Assembly (NCBI GenBank): GCA_016208255.1
Contig: JACQYK010000085.1
Span: 38,996 to 102,995, forward strand
From: Deltaproteobacteria bacterium
GTDB taxonomy: Bacteria; Desulfobacterota; RBG-13-43-22
DNA: 64,000 nt
Direction of reading: 5' to 3'
Shown one piece after another: positions 40,802-50,412 of the stretch. The notes under the pieces were generated by a model, which was not told the DNA's origin, searched no databases, and was given only the letters and a program-made list of their open reading frames with translations. Positions within the stretch are counted from its first letter, which is position 1. Every line of letters begins with the position of its first letter. The position numbers and the translations under genes were made by a program.

Positions 40802-40965
40802 ACTTCAGGCCGGAAACCGGGCCGGTTGTCGGACTATCCTGGTTCAAAGCGGACAAGGGAAGGAGTCTTTGATAAAAATAATTTCCGGTAAGACCAGGAT
40901 CAAACCGAATTGGGTTTGTGATAATCTGCCGGAGGCGGTTCCCCTGATAATGGAATACTTTCAGA
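40802..40965 (+). pseudogene. gmhB 3' fragment (copy 3)
   Basis: CAGGCCGGAAACCGGGCCGGTTGTCGGAC...GATAATCTGCCGGAGGCGGTTCCCCTGATAATGGAATACTTTC, near-identical to 36972-37130 of intact gmhB. Confidence 0.92.
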
Positions 40966-40981
40966 AAATGAAATTTCTAAA

Positions 40982-42223
40982 ATGAGTTTTCTCTTGGCTG
41001 AAAGAACTTGCTCGACATCGACGAGATTGGTTGAATTTTCCATTGTAGTTTTTTTAGCTATTTTTTTATCTGGATTGGTTTGGACGGTTTTCACCGCTAA
41101 AAGATTCGCCCCAATCGCCGATTTCAAGTGTTTTTATATGGCCGGCAAAATTATCGCCGAAGGGAAGGGCCATGATCTTTTTAATGTTGAAATACAAAAA
41201 ACAGAACTCTTAAAAGTAATTCCCGGACATCTCAAGTACTATTTCAACCCGCCGGTTTTCGCTCTGCCTTTCGCTGGGCTGAGTTGTTTTCCGCTCATGC
41301 CTGCTTACTGGATTTGGACAGTCTTATCTCTTATCGCCCTGTTCATAGGCGTGTTTCTTATTACTTCCTTGAGCGGTCTTAAAGGCCGTGAGAAATGGCT
41401 CTTCGGAACCGCCGCGCTGGCCTTTGAGCCCACCTACCACAATTTGCATTGGGGAAATGTCTCGGCCTTTGTTTTGTTGCTCGCGGCTTTGTTTTTTCGA
41501 GATTTGTTGGCCGGAAAGGATCAGCGGGCAGGTGTTTGGTTGGCATTGTTGATGATCAAACCCGAATTGTTCCTGATCCCGGCCATGGTCGTAGCGATAA
41601 AACGGAAATGGTTATTTTTAAAAGGATACCTTGGTATGGGTCTGCTCTTATTGATCCTGTCTTTGGCCATTGTAGGGCTTGATGGGTTCGGTGACTATAT
41701 AAAAATGAATCTGGAAGCCGCCAGAAGCTATACGGAGGTTCAAACCGAACTCCATTTAAGCAACATGATCAGTTTTCGGGCTTTTTTTGTTCGATTTTTA
41801 TATGGGACTGCCATTGCTGAAATATTTTCTTTTATATATACCGCTCTCTCCCTTTTTCTTTTATGGATGGTATGGCGAGGGGATTGGAAGACTGATTTAA
41901 CACGGTTTGGTTTGCAGTGGTCACTAACCTTTCTGGTCAGTCTGCTGGTGGCCCCTCATGTCTACTTGCAAAGCCTCATCCTGATTTTTCCGGCTGCAGC
42001 CATGTTTCTTCACGGTTCAAATTATGTTAACGCTTTCCGTTTTCATTATGTCTTCCCCATAGGTATTCTCTCCGCCGTTGCCCTGAGCTGGTTGCCGGAA
42101 ATTAAGACGGCAATGGGACTGACCATTATTCAGTTGGCCCTGTTCTCGGCTACCCTATTTTTGGCTTGGATTCTCCTGGTCCATGGGCAAGCGGTAGTGG
42201 AAAAAAAATATGGAAACCAATGA
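40982..42223 (+). CDS. DUF2029 / glycosyltransferase family 87-like membrane protein
   Basis: 413 aa polytopic; IADFKCFYMAGKIIAEGKGHDLF, NPPVFALPFAGLS. Confidence 0.85.
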   Translation: MSFLLAERTCSTSTRLVEFSIVVFLAIFLSGLVWTVFTAKRFAPIADFKCFYMAGKIIAEGKGHDLFNVEIQKTELLKVIPGHLKYYFNPPVFALPFAGLSCFPLMPAYWIWTVLSLIALFIGVFLITSLSGLKGREKWLFGTAALAFEPTYHNLHWGNVSAFVLLLAALFFRDLLAGKDQRAGVWLALLMIKPELFLIPAMVVAIKRKWLFLKGYLGMGLLLLILSLAIVGLDGFGDYIKMNLEAARSYTEVQTELHLSNMISFRAFFVRFLYGTAIAEIFSFIYTALSLFLLWMVWRGDWKTDLTRFGLQWSLTFLVSLLVAPHVYLQSLILIFPAAAMFLHGSNYVNAFRFHYVFPIGILSAVALSWLPEIKTAMGLTIIQLALFSATLFLAWILLVHGQAVVEKKYGNQ

Positions 42224-42226
42224 TCC

Positions 42227-43483
42227 TTACCATCTACTCTGGGCTTGAATCATACGGGTACAAAAGGTTATTTGCTGTTTGGCCATTTTTTGCTGAATTG
42301 AATTTTGAGCCGCCGCCAAGGACTGCTGAAAATGAGGGAGGGCTTTCCTAAAACGGTCTTTCTTAACATAGTGGCTTCCTAAATAATATTGAATGGCATA
42401 ATTATTTTTATATTTTTCTTGATTTTGAAAAAAATCAAAATATCTGGGCCCGTGTAGATCATAGGTCTTGTAATCGTTAATATATTCTCTTCTGCTGATC
42501 CTGCCGATAGAAATCCCAAAGAAGAATATGATCAAACCGATGATCAGGCTTCTTTTTAAACTGGAAGGATCAGATTCCGGCTGCCCGGTAATTGTTTTTT
42601 CCCGATTTTCGCCGGCCAGTTTTTTTGATGCCCCCCAAAAGCAAATCCCCGCCAAAATCAATCCTGCCAGAATATCGGTCAGGTAATGGTCCCCTGTGTA
42701 GACAATGGCAAATAACACCAGGAAAGTGTAAAGAAAAAAGGGGACGGCTCTCCAACGATATAACGTCCAAAGTATGATGCTGCAAAGGATGGGAAAAGCG
42801 GAATGAAGGGAGGGCATGGCGGCAACCGGGTTGGTATCGAAACTATTACAAATGTCCGGGATAATGATATTAAAAAGGACAACGTTAAAATGGGTAAGCG
42901 GCGGTATTAAATCGAACTGGTTTGCGGCCAACCAGGGGGGCACCGTCGGAATGATGAAATAAAAGAAAAGCCCTGAGATCATTAAGTAATAAAAAGACAA
43001 TTTGTACAATCGGAAATGGTCTGGTTTGTTCAACCAAATCAGAAATCCGACCAGGAGAAAAGCAACAAAATGACTCCCGTGAATGACGGTTAATAATTTT
43101 TCCAGCCAGGAAAAATCGCCGGGAGCTGTGGGGTTCAGCAACCAATTCTGAAGCAGAAAAGAAGGGATTCCTTTAAATAAGAATTTTTCAGTTATTATGA
43201 CATAAAGGGTGTAAACGGGAAGACCAAGTTTACAGGTTACGAGGTAAATGGCTCCCCTCAGACTGTCAAAAAGATAGACAAAGGCAATGAAAACAAACCA
43301 GTCTCTGATCAGAGATTGAAATTTACCGATAAAGGCCGCGGATAAGATAATCAAAACAAGGATAAGGATCTTCGGAAAGAATACAAAGCTCTGGAAAAGA
43401 AAGAATAAAGCTACCAGGATGAATAAAAATAAGCCGATTAAAACAATGGGTTCCCCTTTTGTGAATTTCTTTTCCTTATTCAT
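42227..43483 (-). CDS. PAP2-superfamily membrane phosphatase with C-terminal TPR-like tail
   Basis: 418 aa; MPSLHSAFP, YTGDHYLTDILAG; C-terminal YYLGSHYVKKDRFRKALPHFQQSLAAA. Confidence 0.85.
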   Translation of the reverse strand: MNKEKKFTKGEPIVLIGLFLFILVALFFLFQSFVFFPKILILVLIILSAAFIGKFQSLIRDWFVFIAFVYLFDSLRGAIYLVTCKLGLPVYTLYVIITEKFLFKGIPSFLLQNWLLNPTAPGDFSWLEKLLTVIHGSHFVAFLLVGFLIWLNKPDHFRLYKLSFYYLMISGLFFYFIIPTVPPWLAANQFDLIPPLTHFNVVLFNIIIPDICNSFDTNPVAAMPSLHSAFPILCSIILWTLYRWRAVPFFLYTFLVLFAIVYTGDHYLTDILAGLILAGICFWGASKKLAGENREKTITGQPESDPSSLKRSLIIGLIIFFFGISIGRISRREYINDYKTYDLHGPRYFDFFQNQEKYKNNYAIQYYLGSHYVKKDRFRKALPHFQQSLAAAQNSIQQKMAKQQITFCTRMIQAQSRW

Positions 43484-43561
43484 TCTAATGGCTCATGATT
43501 GGTCTATAAAGTTTTTGCTGGGTTCTATCCATATAAACCAGATCGGATCGAGATGAATTTC

Positions 43562-44188
43562 TTATAAGTTTAATAGGGAAGTCAACCATAAAGAAAAAGT
43601 GATGATGAATAATAAAAAAGGATAATAAAAGGCAGGTTTTAGAATTTTTCCGGTTTTATCAAAACCTGTTTGAATAAGGATAAAAATCGAAAAGATCCAG
43701 CCAAGAAAGAATATTCCCATACCAAGTGACCAAAGGCGATTGGGAAAATGTTTGGGGATTTTAGGGCCGATCCAGACCGTATTGATTTTTTTCAACCGGT
43801 CAATCACCGACTGAGATTCCTCCGATGATAGGTCACGATAGACGGAAAGACTGGCCGTTGCGAATAAGATTGTGTGATAGGCCTGGAGGGCCACCGGGAT
43901 ATTTTTCTGCAGATAAGCCTGATCCCCGATTTCGAATAAATGCTTAATGGCACGTTTTTGATATGGAGAACCGGGGAAAGGATTTAAAATAGTTTGTTCA
44001 AAGGCCAGAATAGCCAAGGGGTATTCTTTGCCCAGGAGATATTTTTCTCCTAAATAAAAATTAGAAGAAGCCTTCCAAAAGGTCAGACCGAAGACGATCA
44101 GTATCCCCGCAAAAACAGCCAAACCTGTGGTTAATAAAAAGGTTTTATTAATTATCCCAGTAGTGTTTGAGGTCTGGATTATCGACAA
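43562..44188 (-). CDS. Hypothetical membrane protein with TPR-like features
   Basis: 208 aa; LGEKYLLGKEYPLAILAFEQTILNPFPGSPYQKRAIKHLFEIGDQAYLQ. Confidence 0.6.
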   Translation of the reverse strand: MSIIQTSNTTGIINKTFLLTTGLAVFAGILIVFGLTFWKASSNFYLGEKYLLGKEYPLAILAFEQTILNPFPGSPYQKRAIKHLFEIGDQAYLQKNIPVALQAYHTILFATASLSVYRDLSSEESQSVIDRLKKINTVWIGPKIPKHFPNRLWSLGMGIFFLGWIFSIFILIQTGFDKTGKILKPAFYYPFLLFIITFSLWLTSLLNL

Positions 44189-46151
44189 TTTTTGCTTCTC
44201 CTAGGAGGCTGAACGATTTGGGGATCTTTTTAAAGGGTGTCTGATCGAACGTTTTTTTATCATAGAGGGTCAATGAAATTTTGTATTGATTCGGATGAAG
44301 CGATGGCGCGGTTATCTGATAGATTTCTTCAATGATTTTTCCATCTGGCCATAAGACTGGTGACCACAATCCATAGCCTAAAGTCAGTTGGACGAAAAAT
44401 TGGTCTAAAGGAGAGTCTGGATTGACCACAGATTTATTTTCCATCAAAAGCAAAGCGGTTATATCCCCGGAAATAGGTCCCACCTTTTGCCAATAGAGAC
44501 GAATAGCGAAAAGTTCTCCTTCAACCACTGGGGTTGGGTCCAGGGCATAGGCCAACAGCCTAAGTGAAGAGCCAAAAAGCAGATCGCTTTGTTGTACCTG
44601 GGGGGGCAAACCCTCCAATATGGACGGGGAAGGTTTAATGGTTAACGAATTGAACGATTCAAAAATTTTCTTCTGAAAGAATTTGTCATTTAAAAACCAC
44701 TCTTCCCGGCTGAAAAAGACAGGTCTCTTACTAATCTCCTCGGCTAAGCTTTTTTCCATAATCCTTGTATCATTCAGATGAAGCCGATTGTTGAATGTTT
44801 CGCTGCGGGGATCATCTGTCTTCATCATTCGAGATCGTTCTGTGAGGAGATCCAGACCGTAATCGATCACCGTGACATCCGGCCGCACCGGGGTTAAAAA
44901 TTGAAAAAGCCTAAAAATATCCCGGCCGGTATAGGTGGTAAAAAGGGTAAAATTGGTTTGGGGTAAAGAAAAGACCTTATGAACATAGGCCAGAGGGGTT
45001 TGATCCAGGGAGACTGGTTTAAAAAATTGAAATACACCCCAAATGGGGATTAAAAGTAAAACATATAGGCTTCGGGAATAATAAATTGAAATCTTTTTGT
45101 TTTCTTTGAAGGTCTCCTTCAGCAATATGCCGATTTGATTTAATCCGACGGCCAGCCAGGGGGTCCAGAGGGAAAAGGCCATGATATAGAATTCGAAAAC
45201 ATCGGGGACATTATAATGAATGAGAGATATGGACTGCACGAAAAATAAAAGGCCCAGAAAGATGAAGGGGCGGGTATGTTTTTGAACCTCTTTGACTAGG
45301 CCCAGCAACCCGATAATTCCACCAATCCAGTAAAAATCCTTAAAAAGCAAGAAGAAAAAAAAACCGAAATCTTCAACATGCCTACTTAAACTGAAGGAGG
45401 ACATCTCGGTCCGAAAGATCTCCCCGCTCAGCAGCCAATACCAGTCCCTGAAAGAAGACAGGGTGATTCCGAAAAGGTTTGGATAGGAGAATTCAGGGGA
45501 AAAGCGGCTGCGGAAGGCAATAAACAGATAAGGGAGCAACCCCAAGAGACCGAACAAGGCGCTCCCCAAAAACAGCTTAAAATTTTTTGACCCCCTGGGG
45601 GCGACGACAATCAAAAAAAGAACCCCCGGAAAAACCATGACGGTAATCAAATGATGGCTCAGTCCCAGCCCCAGTAAAAAAGAAATGATCCAGAATCTTC
45701 TGATATCCCATTCCCGAAGCAAAGATAGACCCATGGTGGCCACCAGAAGACAAATAAAGACCTGCATGGTATAGACTTCGGCCAACCCGGTTCGGTTCAG
45801 GAAGGTGGGGGACAAAGCAAAAAAGAAAGTGGCTATCCAGGAAGCGGTAGGATTTTCCGTCAGTTGAAGACAGATTTTAAAAAGAAGCACCATGGCCAGA
45901 ACGGCAAAAAGGGCCGATAAAAGGTTATGAAGAAAATAGGGGGACCCGATGGGGATCGAGGAAAAAAGACGAAGCAACTGGGTGTAAAGAGGATATCCGG
46001 TCGGGTGAGGGATTCCCAGGAAGGTGGCTACATAGGAAAATTCACCGCTGTCTCCCCAGTAGATACAAGGGAAAGTCAGGAAACCATATAATAAAAAGAG
46101 GAGGGAAAAAGGGATAAGTCTATAAAGATAGGTTCTGATATCAGGGGTCAT
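44148..46151 (-). CDS. DUF2723 membrane protein (GT117-like)
   Basis: 667 aa; YWGDSGEFSYVATFLGIPHPTGYPLYTQLLRLFSSIP. Confidence 0.9.
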   Translation of the reverse strand: MTPDIRTYLYRLIPFSLLFLLYGFLTFPCIYWGDSGEFSYVATFLGIPHPTGYPLYTQLLRLFSSIPIGSPYFLHNLLSALFAVLAMVLLFKICLQLTENPTASWIATFFFALSPTFLNRTGLAEVYTMQVFICLLVATMGLSLLREWDIRRFWIISFLLGLGLSHHLITVMVFPGVLFLIVVAPRGSKNFKLFLGSALFGLLGLLPYLFIAFRSRFSPEFSYPNLFGITLSSFRDWYWLLSGEIFRTEMSSFSLSRHVEDFGFFFFLLFKDFYWIGGIIGLLGLVKEVQKHTRPFIFLGLLFFVQSISLIHYNVPDVFEFYIMAFSLWTPWLAVGLNQIGILLKETFKENKKISIYYSRSLYVLLLIPIWGVFQFFKPVSLDQTPLAYVHKVFSLPQTNFTLFTTYTGRDIFRLFQFLTPVRPDVTVIDYGLDLLTERSRMMKTDDPRSETFNNRLHLNDTRIMEKSLAEEISKRPVFFSREEWFLNDKFFQKKIFESFNSLTIKPSPSILEGLPPQVQQSDLLFGSSLRLLAYALDPTPVVEGELFAIRLYWQKVGPISGDITALLLMENKSVVNPDSPLDQFFVQLTLGYGLWSPVLWPDGKIIEEIYQITAPSLHPNQYKISLTLYDKKTFDQTPFKKIPKSFSLLGEAKIVDNPDLKHYWDN

Positions 46152-46267
46152 GAATGAATTGAGATTAGAATGTCAGTAAGAGTTTTCTCTTCCCATTGTA
46201 GGGATCATACCAAGGCGAGATAATTCTTTCAATGTAAATCTTAATAATTTTAGCTATTTTTGAAAAA

Positions 46268-46296
46268 AAACAGGCCGCTTGGGAGGCGGCCTGTTT
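46268..46296 (-). terminator. Intrinsic terminator downstream of pilin gene
   Basis: AAACAGGCCGC-TTGGGAG-GCGGCCTGTTT with poly-T on the minus strand side. Confidence 0.85.
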
Positions 46297-46327
46297 GGAA
46301 TGGGGCTGGCGATTTAGGATCGAATCA

Positions 46328-46747
46328 TTAGGGAACGACAAGACCGTCGGTGTAGGTACCGTCGGCATTATAAACGAAGGTTCCGCTTAAACCACCATGG
46401 CTCGCGGTAATGGTAGCAGTTCCGGCTGCTGTTCCGGCAATAGCAATGGTAACATCTTTGCTGACTCGAGCAGCTCCATAGGGGACTCCCAGTGTGGCGC
46501 CAGTGGTTCCACCAGATGCTGAAACCGTTGGAGGAGTTGCTGATGGATATTCGGAGACATAAGCCTGAAGGGCGGTATAAGCATTTTTGGCATCGGATTT
46601 GGTTGCCGCCACAAAGGCCTTGGCACGATAGGTGGAAAATTGTGGGATGGCGATGGCCGCCAGAATGCCGATAATGGCGATGACGATCAGCAATTCAACC
46701 AGGGTAAAACCTTTTTGATTCTTCTTTCTGTTTAATTTTTTCAACAT
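46328..46747 (-). CDS. Type IV pilin-like (PilA) major pilin
   Basis: 139 aa; KNQKGFTLVELLIVIAIIGILAAIAIPQFSTYRAKAF. Confidence 0.93.
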   Translation of the reverse strand: MLKKLNRKKNQKGFTLVELLIVIAIIGILAAIAIPQFSTYRAKAFVAATKSDAKNAYTALQAYVSEYPSATPPTVSASGGTTGATLGVPYGAARVSKDVTIAIAGTAAGTATITASHGGLSGTFVYNADGTYTDGLVVP

Positions 46748-47086
46748 GTTCTTTCTCCTTTTAATTTTTAAATTTTTTTATTAAATCAAATTTTTTCCTT
46801 CCCCTAAATATTTCGTCTCTTTTGATCCACCTCCTTGTGGCTATAAATTGAATGGTTTGAATCCCATTGATTTGATTGTGTCATTATCATCCCAACATGC
46901 AACAGGGATGCCAAAAGGAAGGGGATAAATTATTGAGAAAATTGTCTTAATATAATAGTGAGTTAGCGGGAAGCGGGCAGGTGAATGGTTTTCTTAGTTT
47001 TTGGATTATGACAAAAATTGTTCATGAGAAAAGAAAAATTGGTGGGAACTATGTTCTCAGTCCAACTTCAGGAAAGCCCTGTTCTC

Positions 47087-47303
47087 GCCACGGACCCACA
47101 CAGACAAGGGCTGGATAAACCAAGTCTCTCACAGGGCCCGCTGAGGACGCAGAGGCAATCCTTTCTTTTCATTGCGTTTGATGGGATCGCAATGAAAAAC
47201 CAGCCTGTCGCCTGGCGGCGAAGCTGTTTTGGAATGCCCGAAGGGCCGGAGAGTTAGGGAAGCGGCAGGTCGCCGCTGCCCTGTCCAGCCTTTGTCGGTG
47301 GCA
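47087..47303. repeat. Repeat family R3, copy 3
   Basis: GCCACGGACCCACACAGACAAGGGCTGGA ... TCCAGCCTTTGTCGGTGGC; internal TTCATTGCG..CGCAATGAA and GGGAAGCGGC..GCCGCTGCCC palindromes. Confidence 0.8.
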
Positions 47304-47450
47304 AAAGAGAAAGGCCGTTAAGTTTTTTCGCGTTTCGAGGACGGGGATCTGAAGAAAGTGCAAGGATGGCTTTGTCTATGGCGGCACGGAGGTTATTTTG
47401 GATTTTTTCGGATTCTTACTGCGCCCGTCTTTCAATGAAGATCCTATGAC

Positions 47451-47660
47451 TCACTTTGAAAGCCAATTCTTTCGGAATTTTTCATAAGGAATAAAAGAAA
47501 GGGCTTCCCTCTCCGCGTTGAGGAGGTCGATGGTGTCTTCCAAATCTTCGATAAGCTCCTCAAGCCTCTGAAAGTCTTTTGCGCTAATCAGTACACCTTT
47601 CCTCTTGCCCCTTTCATCGATAAGGAATTTAGGTTTTGCCTCAAGTTCCAGCCTTTCCAT
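47451..47660 (-). CDS. Type II toxin-antitoxin antitoxin-like (orphan)
   Basis: 69 aa; KFLIDERGKRKGVLISAKDFQRLEELIEDLEDTIDL. Confidence 0.75.
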   Translation of the reverse strand: MERLELEAKPKFLIDERGKRKGVLISAKDFQRLEELIEDLEDTIDLLNAEREALSFIPYEKFRKNWLSK

Positions 47661-47936
47661 CGAAAAACTCCTTCGGTATTAATCTTAAAAGACACACGGA
47701 TTTTCATGGTTAAGGCTCGTCTATTCTCCAGAAATCAGGAGTCTGATTTCTGGAGACCATTTGAATGCCGGAGGCAAAGAATAAGTACGTGCTTTGATAT
47801 TGGAGGTCAGAATTAGTATTGGTAAATAGTATCATGGTGATCAAAATTAATAATCGGGTTCAGGCATAAGTAATATAGTTCTTACCCTGAGTCTAAGGCA
47901 AACTGGTCTATTTCTAAAACAGCCTATAAAGCTGTC

Positions 47937-48209
47937 TTAGGCGGCTAATTCCAAATCGATTTTTTCAATTCGAGACCGGACCGGTTTTAATTCTCCAATG
48001 GTTACCCAAACCACAGGTCCGTTTTCATCTGCCATTTTTTTGGACGATTCCCGCGCCCATCGATTAAATTCCTCGTCCCCTTTAACCTGCAGTACGACCA
48101 AGGCCTTGTCCGGTATCTTTTTAGCAAATTCAGGATGTTCCAAAATATACCTATCAAATTCCTTAATAAGAAGGCTATTCCTTTCTACGAACATTTTCTT
48201 TTCACTCAT
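47937..48209 (-). CDS. DUF5647-like small protein
   Basis: EFDRYILEHPEFAKKIPDKALVVLQVKGDEEFNRWA...PVVWVTIGEL; family by memory. Confidence 0.6.
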   Translation of the reverse strand: MSEKKMFVERNSLLIKEFDRYILEHPEFAKKIPDKALVVLQVKGDEEFNRWARESSKKMADENGPVVWVTIGELKPVRSRIEKIDLELAA

Positions 48210-48517
48210 GGGAATTCTCCTTTTAAATATTTTGCTCTATAAAGTTCCCAATTTTCAGTTATATCATCATCCGCAAAAGTTAAAGCATCCTCATAGGTTA
48301 AAAACAAACTCATCTTTTTTCTTCTACCCGCTCGATCATAAGAATCTTTATGAACAGAGTCATGGGCACAATCATATCGAACAACTTCCTTCCATTCGCC
48401 TTCCACTTTGACTTCTAACTGAACCATAAGTTTAACGATTTTATCGCCTTTTGATTGATGATAATGCCTTTTCCGGGCATCCACATCAAGGAAAATCAAA
48501 TATTCTTTTTCAGACAT
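48206..48517 (-). CDS. Conserved hypothetical protein, coupled to upstream neighbour
   Basis: 103 aa; KLMVQLEVKVEGEWKEVVRYDCAHDSVHKDSYDRAGRR; start-stop overlap. Confidence 0.65.
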   Translation of the reverse strand: MSEKEYLIFLDVDARKRHYHQSKGDKIVKLMVQLEVKVEGEWKEVVRYDCAHDSVHKDSYDRAGRRKKMSLFLTYEDALTFADDDITENWELYRAKYLKGEFP

Positions 48518-48671
48518 GGTCGTCTATCGGACCGGTACTTGGGTTAAAGGAATAATGCCGCTGTCTTATTTCCTTATTATCTATGATAAATTGTATTTTC
48601 ATTATCAGCTACAATCCGGATAAATTGGACTATGTTGCCTTTGATTCTTTGTGTGGATGGCACGGAGTCCG

Positions 48672-49508
48672 TTATTCTTTTTTCTGTTTGAGCAGCGCAT
48701 CCCCGAGTTCCTTTGACCTTTTGGTGGCGGCTTCGACGGCATCCATCAACGTCCCGTGAAGACCGGCCTTTTCCATAACGTGAAGACCGTAAATCGTGGT
48801 CCCCCCCGGTGAGGTGACCATTTCCTTGAGCTGGCTGAGGGGCCATTCCAATTTCCGGGCCATTTGACTCGATCCCCAGACTGTCTGTATGGCCAACTTT
48901 AAGGCTACTGAACGGGCTAGACCCATTTTAACTCCCCCTTCGGTCAGCCCCTCAAGGATATGGAAGACATAAGCCGGCCCGCTGCCCGAAAGTCCGGTAA
49001 CGGCATCGAGTTGAGACTCTTCTACTCGCACCGTTTCTCCAATGGCTTTAAATAAGGATTCCGCCAGGTCAAAATCTTTTTCATCGGCAACGGCATTTTT
49101 AGAAAGGGCGCTGATTCCCGAGAGGACCAGGGCCGGGGTATTGGGCATGACCCGGATGATTTTTGGGGCCTTGGAAAAGAATCGACCCAGATAGGCTATA
49201 GGGACCCCGGCCGCAATGGAAATAAGGATTTTCTCCGGGGACCAGAGGGGAGAAAGGGTGGATAAGGCCTGGTCGACATTTTGGGGTTTTACCGCCAGAA
49301 TAACCGCCCTGGAAGATTTGATAACCTGAGAGGGGTCAGGGACAGCTTTTACCCCGTAGGTTTTTTTTAGATGAGCTAAACGTTCTTCGATGATATCACA
49401 GACCCAGCAGTCGGAGGGGACGATGGTTTTACTGCCCAAGAGGCCCTGGATCAAGGCTTCAGCCATATTTCCACCGCCGATAAAACCCACAGGAATCTTC
49501 AGTTTCAT
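48672..49508 (-). CDS. proC: Pyrroline-5-carboxylate reductase
   Basis: 278 aa; VGFIGGGNMAEALIQGL, MPNTPAL, TGLSGSGPAYVF, TSPGGTTIYGLHVME. Confidence 0.97.
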   Translation of the reverse strand: MKLKIPVGFIGGGNMAEALIQGLLGSKTIVPSDCWVCDIIEERLAHLKKTYGVKAVPDPSQVIKSSRAVILAVKPQNVDQALSTLSPLWSPEKILISIAAGVPIAYLGRFFSKAPKIIRVMPNTPALVLSGISALSKNAVADEKDFDLAESLFKAIGETVRVEESQLDAVTGLSGSGPAYVFHILEGLTEGGVKMGLARSVALKLAIQTVWGSSQMARKLEWPLSQLKEMVTSPGGTTIYGLHVMEKAGLHGTLMDAVEAATKRSKELGDALLKQKKE

Positions 49509-49531
49509 TTGTTTAATCTCCTTTTTTAATT

Positions 49532-49724
49532 AGGACGCAGATTTTCGCCGATTAACGCAGATAAACTTTTTCCAGAAAACCATTACCAAGTCTATTATAA
49601 ACGCTATAGAAGATTTTAATTATTTTTTCAGTTAGTTCTTTATATTGAAAATCCTGGTAATCTGCGTTTATCGGCGTCCAGAATTAAAAAAGGAGGCAGA
49701 TTTTCGCCGATTAACGCAGATAAT
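49532..49724. repeat. Inverted-repeat element enclosing a GxxExxY 5' remnant
   Basis: GACGCAGATTTTCGCCGATTAACGCAGATAAAC (49534-) ... GGTAATCTGCGTTTATCGGCGTCC (-49680) and repeated GGCAGATTTTCGCCGATTAACGCAGATAA (49694-49723). Confidence 0.8.
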
Positions 49725-50092
49725 TATTTTCTCGAATTATCAAATGCCTTACGTTTAAGTTCTGGTCTAGTACCAAAATTAAGAAGAAGGCCAACTTCAA
49801 TATCAGTTGCCTTTAGATAATTCAATAACTGTGCTTCATTTTCTTCTACCAATCGTTTTGCTGCTTTTATCTCAATGATTACCTTGTTATCAACCAATAT
49901 ATCAGCATAATATTCACCTATTATTTCACCTTCATAAAATACCTTTATCGGAGATTGAGGAACGACAGGAATACCTTCTCTTCTAAATTCAATCATCATA
50001 GCATTCTCATAAACCTTTTCCAGAAAACCATAACCAAGTTTATTGTAAACGCTATAGAAAATTTGTATCAATTTAGCTTTTTGAAAATCCAA
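49724..50092 (-). CDS. GxxExxY protein
   Basis: 122 aa; VYNKLGYGFLEKVYENAMMIEFRREGI, YADILVDNKVIIEIKA, LLNYLKATDIEVGLLLNFG. Confidence 0.93.
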   Translation of the reverse strand: MDFQKAKLIQIFYSVYNKLGYGFLEKVYENAMMIEFRREGIPVVPQSPIKVFYEGEIIGEYYADILVDNKVIIEIKAAKRLVEENEAQLLNYLKATDIEVGLLLNFGTRPELKRKAFDNSRK

Positions 50093-50375
50093 TTCTTTTA
50101 TCAGACAGGATTTACCGGATTACCTGGGTTTTTGTGCCTTTCGACTTGTCTGCATGCAAGCAGACAAGCAAGGGGAAGAAAGGCACAAACCACATCGTCC
50201 TGCGGGCAAAAGTCTTAGTTCCCGTTGGAGTCGGATTAGAGGTTGCTCAGGGTCTTCAGGAACCTGAGCAAGATTTCTGTAAATCCGTTCGGTCGGCACG
50301 ACCGACCTCAAAAAAGGTTCCCCTTCGGGAACCGTCTAATCCTGTCGAATAGTTTTTCTTAAGACTAAAGTGTTA
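50065..50375 (-). repeat. Repeat family R1, copy E (reverse orientation)
   Basis: TATCAATTTAGCTTTTTGAAAATCCAATTCTTTTATCAGACAGGATTTACC...GTGCCTTTCGAC..GAAAGGCACAAA...GGTTCCCCTTCGGGAACC...GACTAAAGTGTTA. Confidence 0.88.
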
Positions 50376-50412
50376 CTAAAAAGCAGGTTTATCAACAACA
50401 ACGAGGTTCGTT

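Noticed and set aside
42166-42351. 61-aa + ORF following GT87 gene
   Set aside because: Overlaps the GT87 3' end and the convergent PAP2 gene 3' end; no independent support.
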